Shown here in pieces: positions 62,747 to 64,000 of a DNA stretch of 64,000 bases; the stretch's first letter is position 1; each line of letters starts with the position of its first letter. Source of the stretch: Aporhodopirellula rubra (GTDB lineage Bacteria; Planctomycetota; Planctomycetia; Pirellulales; Pirellulaceae); NCBI RefSeq assembly GCF_014192335.1, contig NZ_JACHXU010000005.1, forward strand, positions 1 through 64,000. Reading direction: 5' to 3'. A program made the position numbers and the translations under genes. A model generated the notes under the pieces. That model did no database searches. It was not told the origin of the DNA and worked only from the letters and a program-made list of their open reading frames with translations.

Positions 62747-64000
62747 TGAACTGATTCCCTCCCCATTGTTCAACCGCCGCGATTTGATGGCGTCCGCTTC
62801 GGCAACCCTGGGCGGTGCAACGTTGGCGTCGCTTTTAGACCCGACATCATCGTTCGCCTCAACGCCTGGACCGAACGGCCTGCATTTCACACCACGCGCT
62901 AAACGCGTCATCTATCTGTTTCAATCCGGTGGACCTCCTCAGCACGACCTGCTGGATTACAAACCGCACTTGAACACGGTCCACGGCGAAGAAACGCCTG
63001 AGTCCGTTTTCAAAGGCCAACGATTGACCGGCATGACGGCGGGGCAATCTTCGTTTCCCGTTGCCAAATCCATCTTCGATTTCAAGCAACATGGCGAAAG
63101 CGGCACGTGGGTCAGCGAGGTGCTTCCCCACACGGCCAAAATCGTAGACGACCTTTGCATTATCAAGTCAATGCATACCGAGGCGATTAATCACGATCCC
63201 GCAATCACGTTTTTGCAAACAGGCTTTCAAATCGCGGGGCGGCCCAGCATTGGTGCCTGGATGAGCTATGGGTTAGGAAGCGAAAACGAGAACCTACCCG
63301 CGTTTGTCGCAATGCTGTCAGGCAACGGAGGACAACCTCTCTACGATCGGTTGTGGGGCAGTGGATTTTTGCCCTCGGTACATCAAGGCGTTCGTTTTCG
63401 CAGCGGCAAGTCGCCCGTTTTGTACTTGAACAACCCGCCGGGAATCACCGCTGACGTGCGTCGCGACACGCTCGACCGGCTCTCCGAGTTAAACCATCTT
63501 CGTGCCGAGGAAGTCGGCGATCCCGAAATCGTGTCGCGGATCGAGCAGTACGAGATGGCTTATCGGATGCAAACTTCGGTGCCTGAACTGACCGATGTTT
63601 CCGATGAGCCCGAGAGCACGTTTGAACTCTACGGCGACGACGCACGCAAGCCGGGCACGTATGCTCACAACGCATTGATCGCACGGCGTCTCAGCGAACG
63701 GGGCGTGCGTTTCATTCAATTGTTCCATCGTGGATGGGACACACACAATGGACTGCCCAAACAACTGAAGGCTCGCTGCAAGGAAACCGATCAAGCGACG
63801 GCAGCGTTAGTCACCGACTTGAAGAACCGTGGACTACTCGACGACACGTTGGTCGTTTGGGGCGGCGAGTTTGGACGGACGGTATATTGCCAGGGTGATT
63901 TGCAGGCGGCGAACTATGGTCGCGATCATCATCCACGTTGTTTCACGATGTGGATGGCAGGTGGCGGCGTCAAACCAGGTGTGTCGCACGGCATCACAGA
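62739..64000 (+). CDS. DUF1501 protein (third copy, 3' truncated by window)
   Basis: At least 420 residues, open to the end of the window. The start is GTG 62739, overlapping the PSCyt stop by eight bases; the ATG at 62746 meets a stop at once in its own frame. The N-terminus reads [20 protein letters not shown] with a twin-arginine signal and hydrophobic stretch. Family markers: [32 protein letters not shown] and [15 protein letters not shown]. It forms a coupled pair with the PSCyt/LamG gene before it. Confidence 0.9.
   Translation, partial: MTDELIPSPLFNRRDLMASASATLGGATLASLLDPTSSFASTPGPNGLHFTPRAKRVIYLFQSGGPPQHDLLDYKPHLNTVHGEETPESVFKGQRLTGMTAGQSSFPVAKSIFDFKQHGESGTWVSEVLPHTAKIVDDLCIIKSMHTEAINHDPAITFLQTGFQIAGRPSIGAWMSYGLGSENENLPAFVAMLSGNGGQPLYDRLWGSGFLPSVHQGVRFRSGKSPVLYLNNPPGITADVRRDTLDRLSELNHLRAEEVGDPEIVSRIEQYEMAYRMQTSVPELTDVSDEPESTFELYGDDARKPGTYAHNALIARRLSERGVRFIQLFHRGWDTHNGLPKQLKARCKETDQATAALVTDLKNRGLLDDTLVVWGGEFGRTVYCQGDLQAANYGRDHHPRCFTMWMAGGGVKPGVSHGIT

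Noticed and set aside
1..64000. CRISPR arrays, tRNA or rRNA genes, prophage or integrase genes
   Set aside because: No regularly spaced repeats, cloverleaf-like tRNA sequence, conserved rRNA segments or phage/integrase proteins were seen; the only mobile element supported is the IS66-type insertion.

Overview
The window reads as chromosomal DNA of a marine planctomycete close to Rhodopirellula (Pirellulaceae). Evidence: about 54% GC by eye, three paired DUF1501 plus PSCyt1/DUF1549/DUF1553 gene sets, two prepilin-like DUF1559 genes, a ThuA/PVC-type dehydrogenase/cytochrome c protein, Rhodopirellula-type ECF sigma factors with FecR partners, and six secreted formylglycine sulfatases. No rRNA, tRNA or CRISPR array was seen.

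Layout. 1-1527: end of a protein whose frame contains a perfect 20-bp palindrome, then a XylR-like AraC regulator on the minus strand. 1888-17221: a plus-strand gene train (ThuA-PVC-cytochrome c protein, SSS symporter, mutarotase, GH2 hydrolase, DUF4965 protein, DUF1080 protein, GxGYxYP protein), probably under the divergent regulator. 17287-25141: minus-strand Gfo/Idh/MocA oxidoreductase, a DUF1501/PSCyt pair, and a DUF1559 gene with a small lipoprotein. 25616-30421: two tandem paralogous ECF sigma/FecR anti-sigma pairs with different extracellular modules. 30678-33735: two sulfatases. 33802-35272: an intact IS66-family (ISBst12-like) element with 13-bp inverted repeats and an 8-bp target duplication, inserted 38 bp before a GH97 gene. 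37331-38713: a sulfatase on the minus strand. 39320-40902: a second DUF1559/lipoprotein cassette, whose 58-residue lipoprotein is easily missed. 41375-50555: the most interesting block, with a sulfatase, a beta-propeller enzyme resembling GH150 lambda-carrageenase, a beta-helix protein with GH82 iota-carrageenase active-site spacing, and a DUF1080-DUF1080-sulfatase fusion. 50709-56618: sulfatase/PSCyt/DUF1501 operon on the minus strand. 56995-59257: third sigma/anti-sigma pair. 59612-64000: third PSCyt/DUF1501 pair, running off the window.

How it may work together (inference). The content fits a locus for sulfated galactans, plausibly carrageenan. Secreted endo-hydrolases (GH82-like, GH150-like) would cut the polymer, sulfatases remove esters, the GH97 (retaining alpha-galactosidase type) and GH2 (beta-galactosidase type) release galactose, mutarotase and the symporter handle the sugar, and oxidoreductase and DUF1080 proteins process modified sugars. 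Three membrane anti-sigma proteins with lectin-like outer domains could sense such glycans and release their sigma factors. The substrate is not proven by sequence alone.
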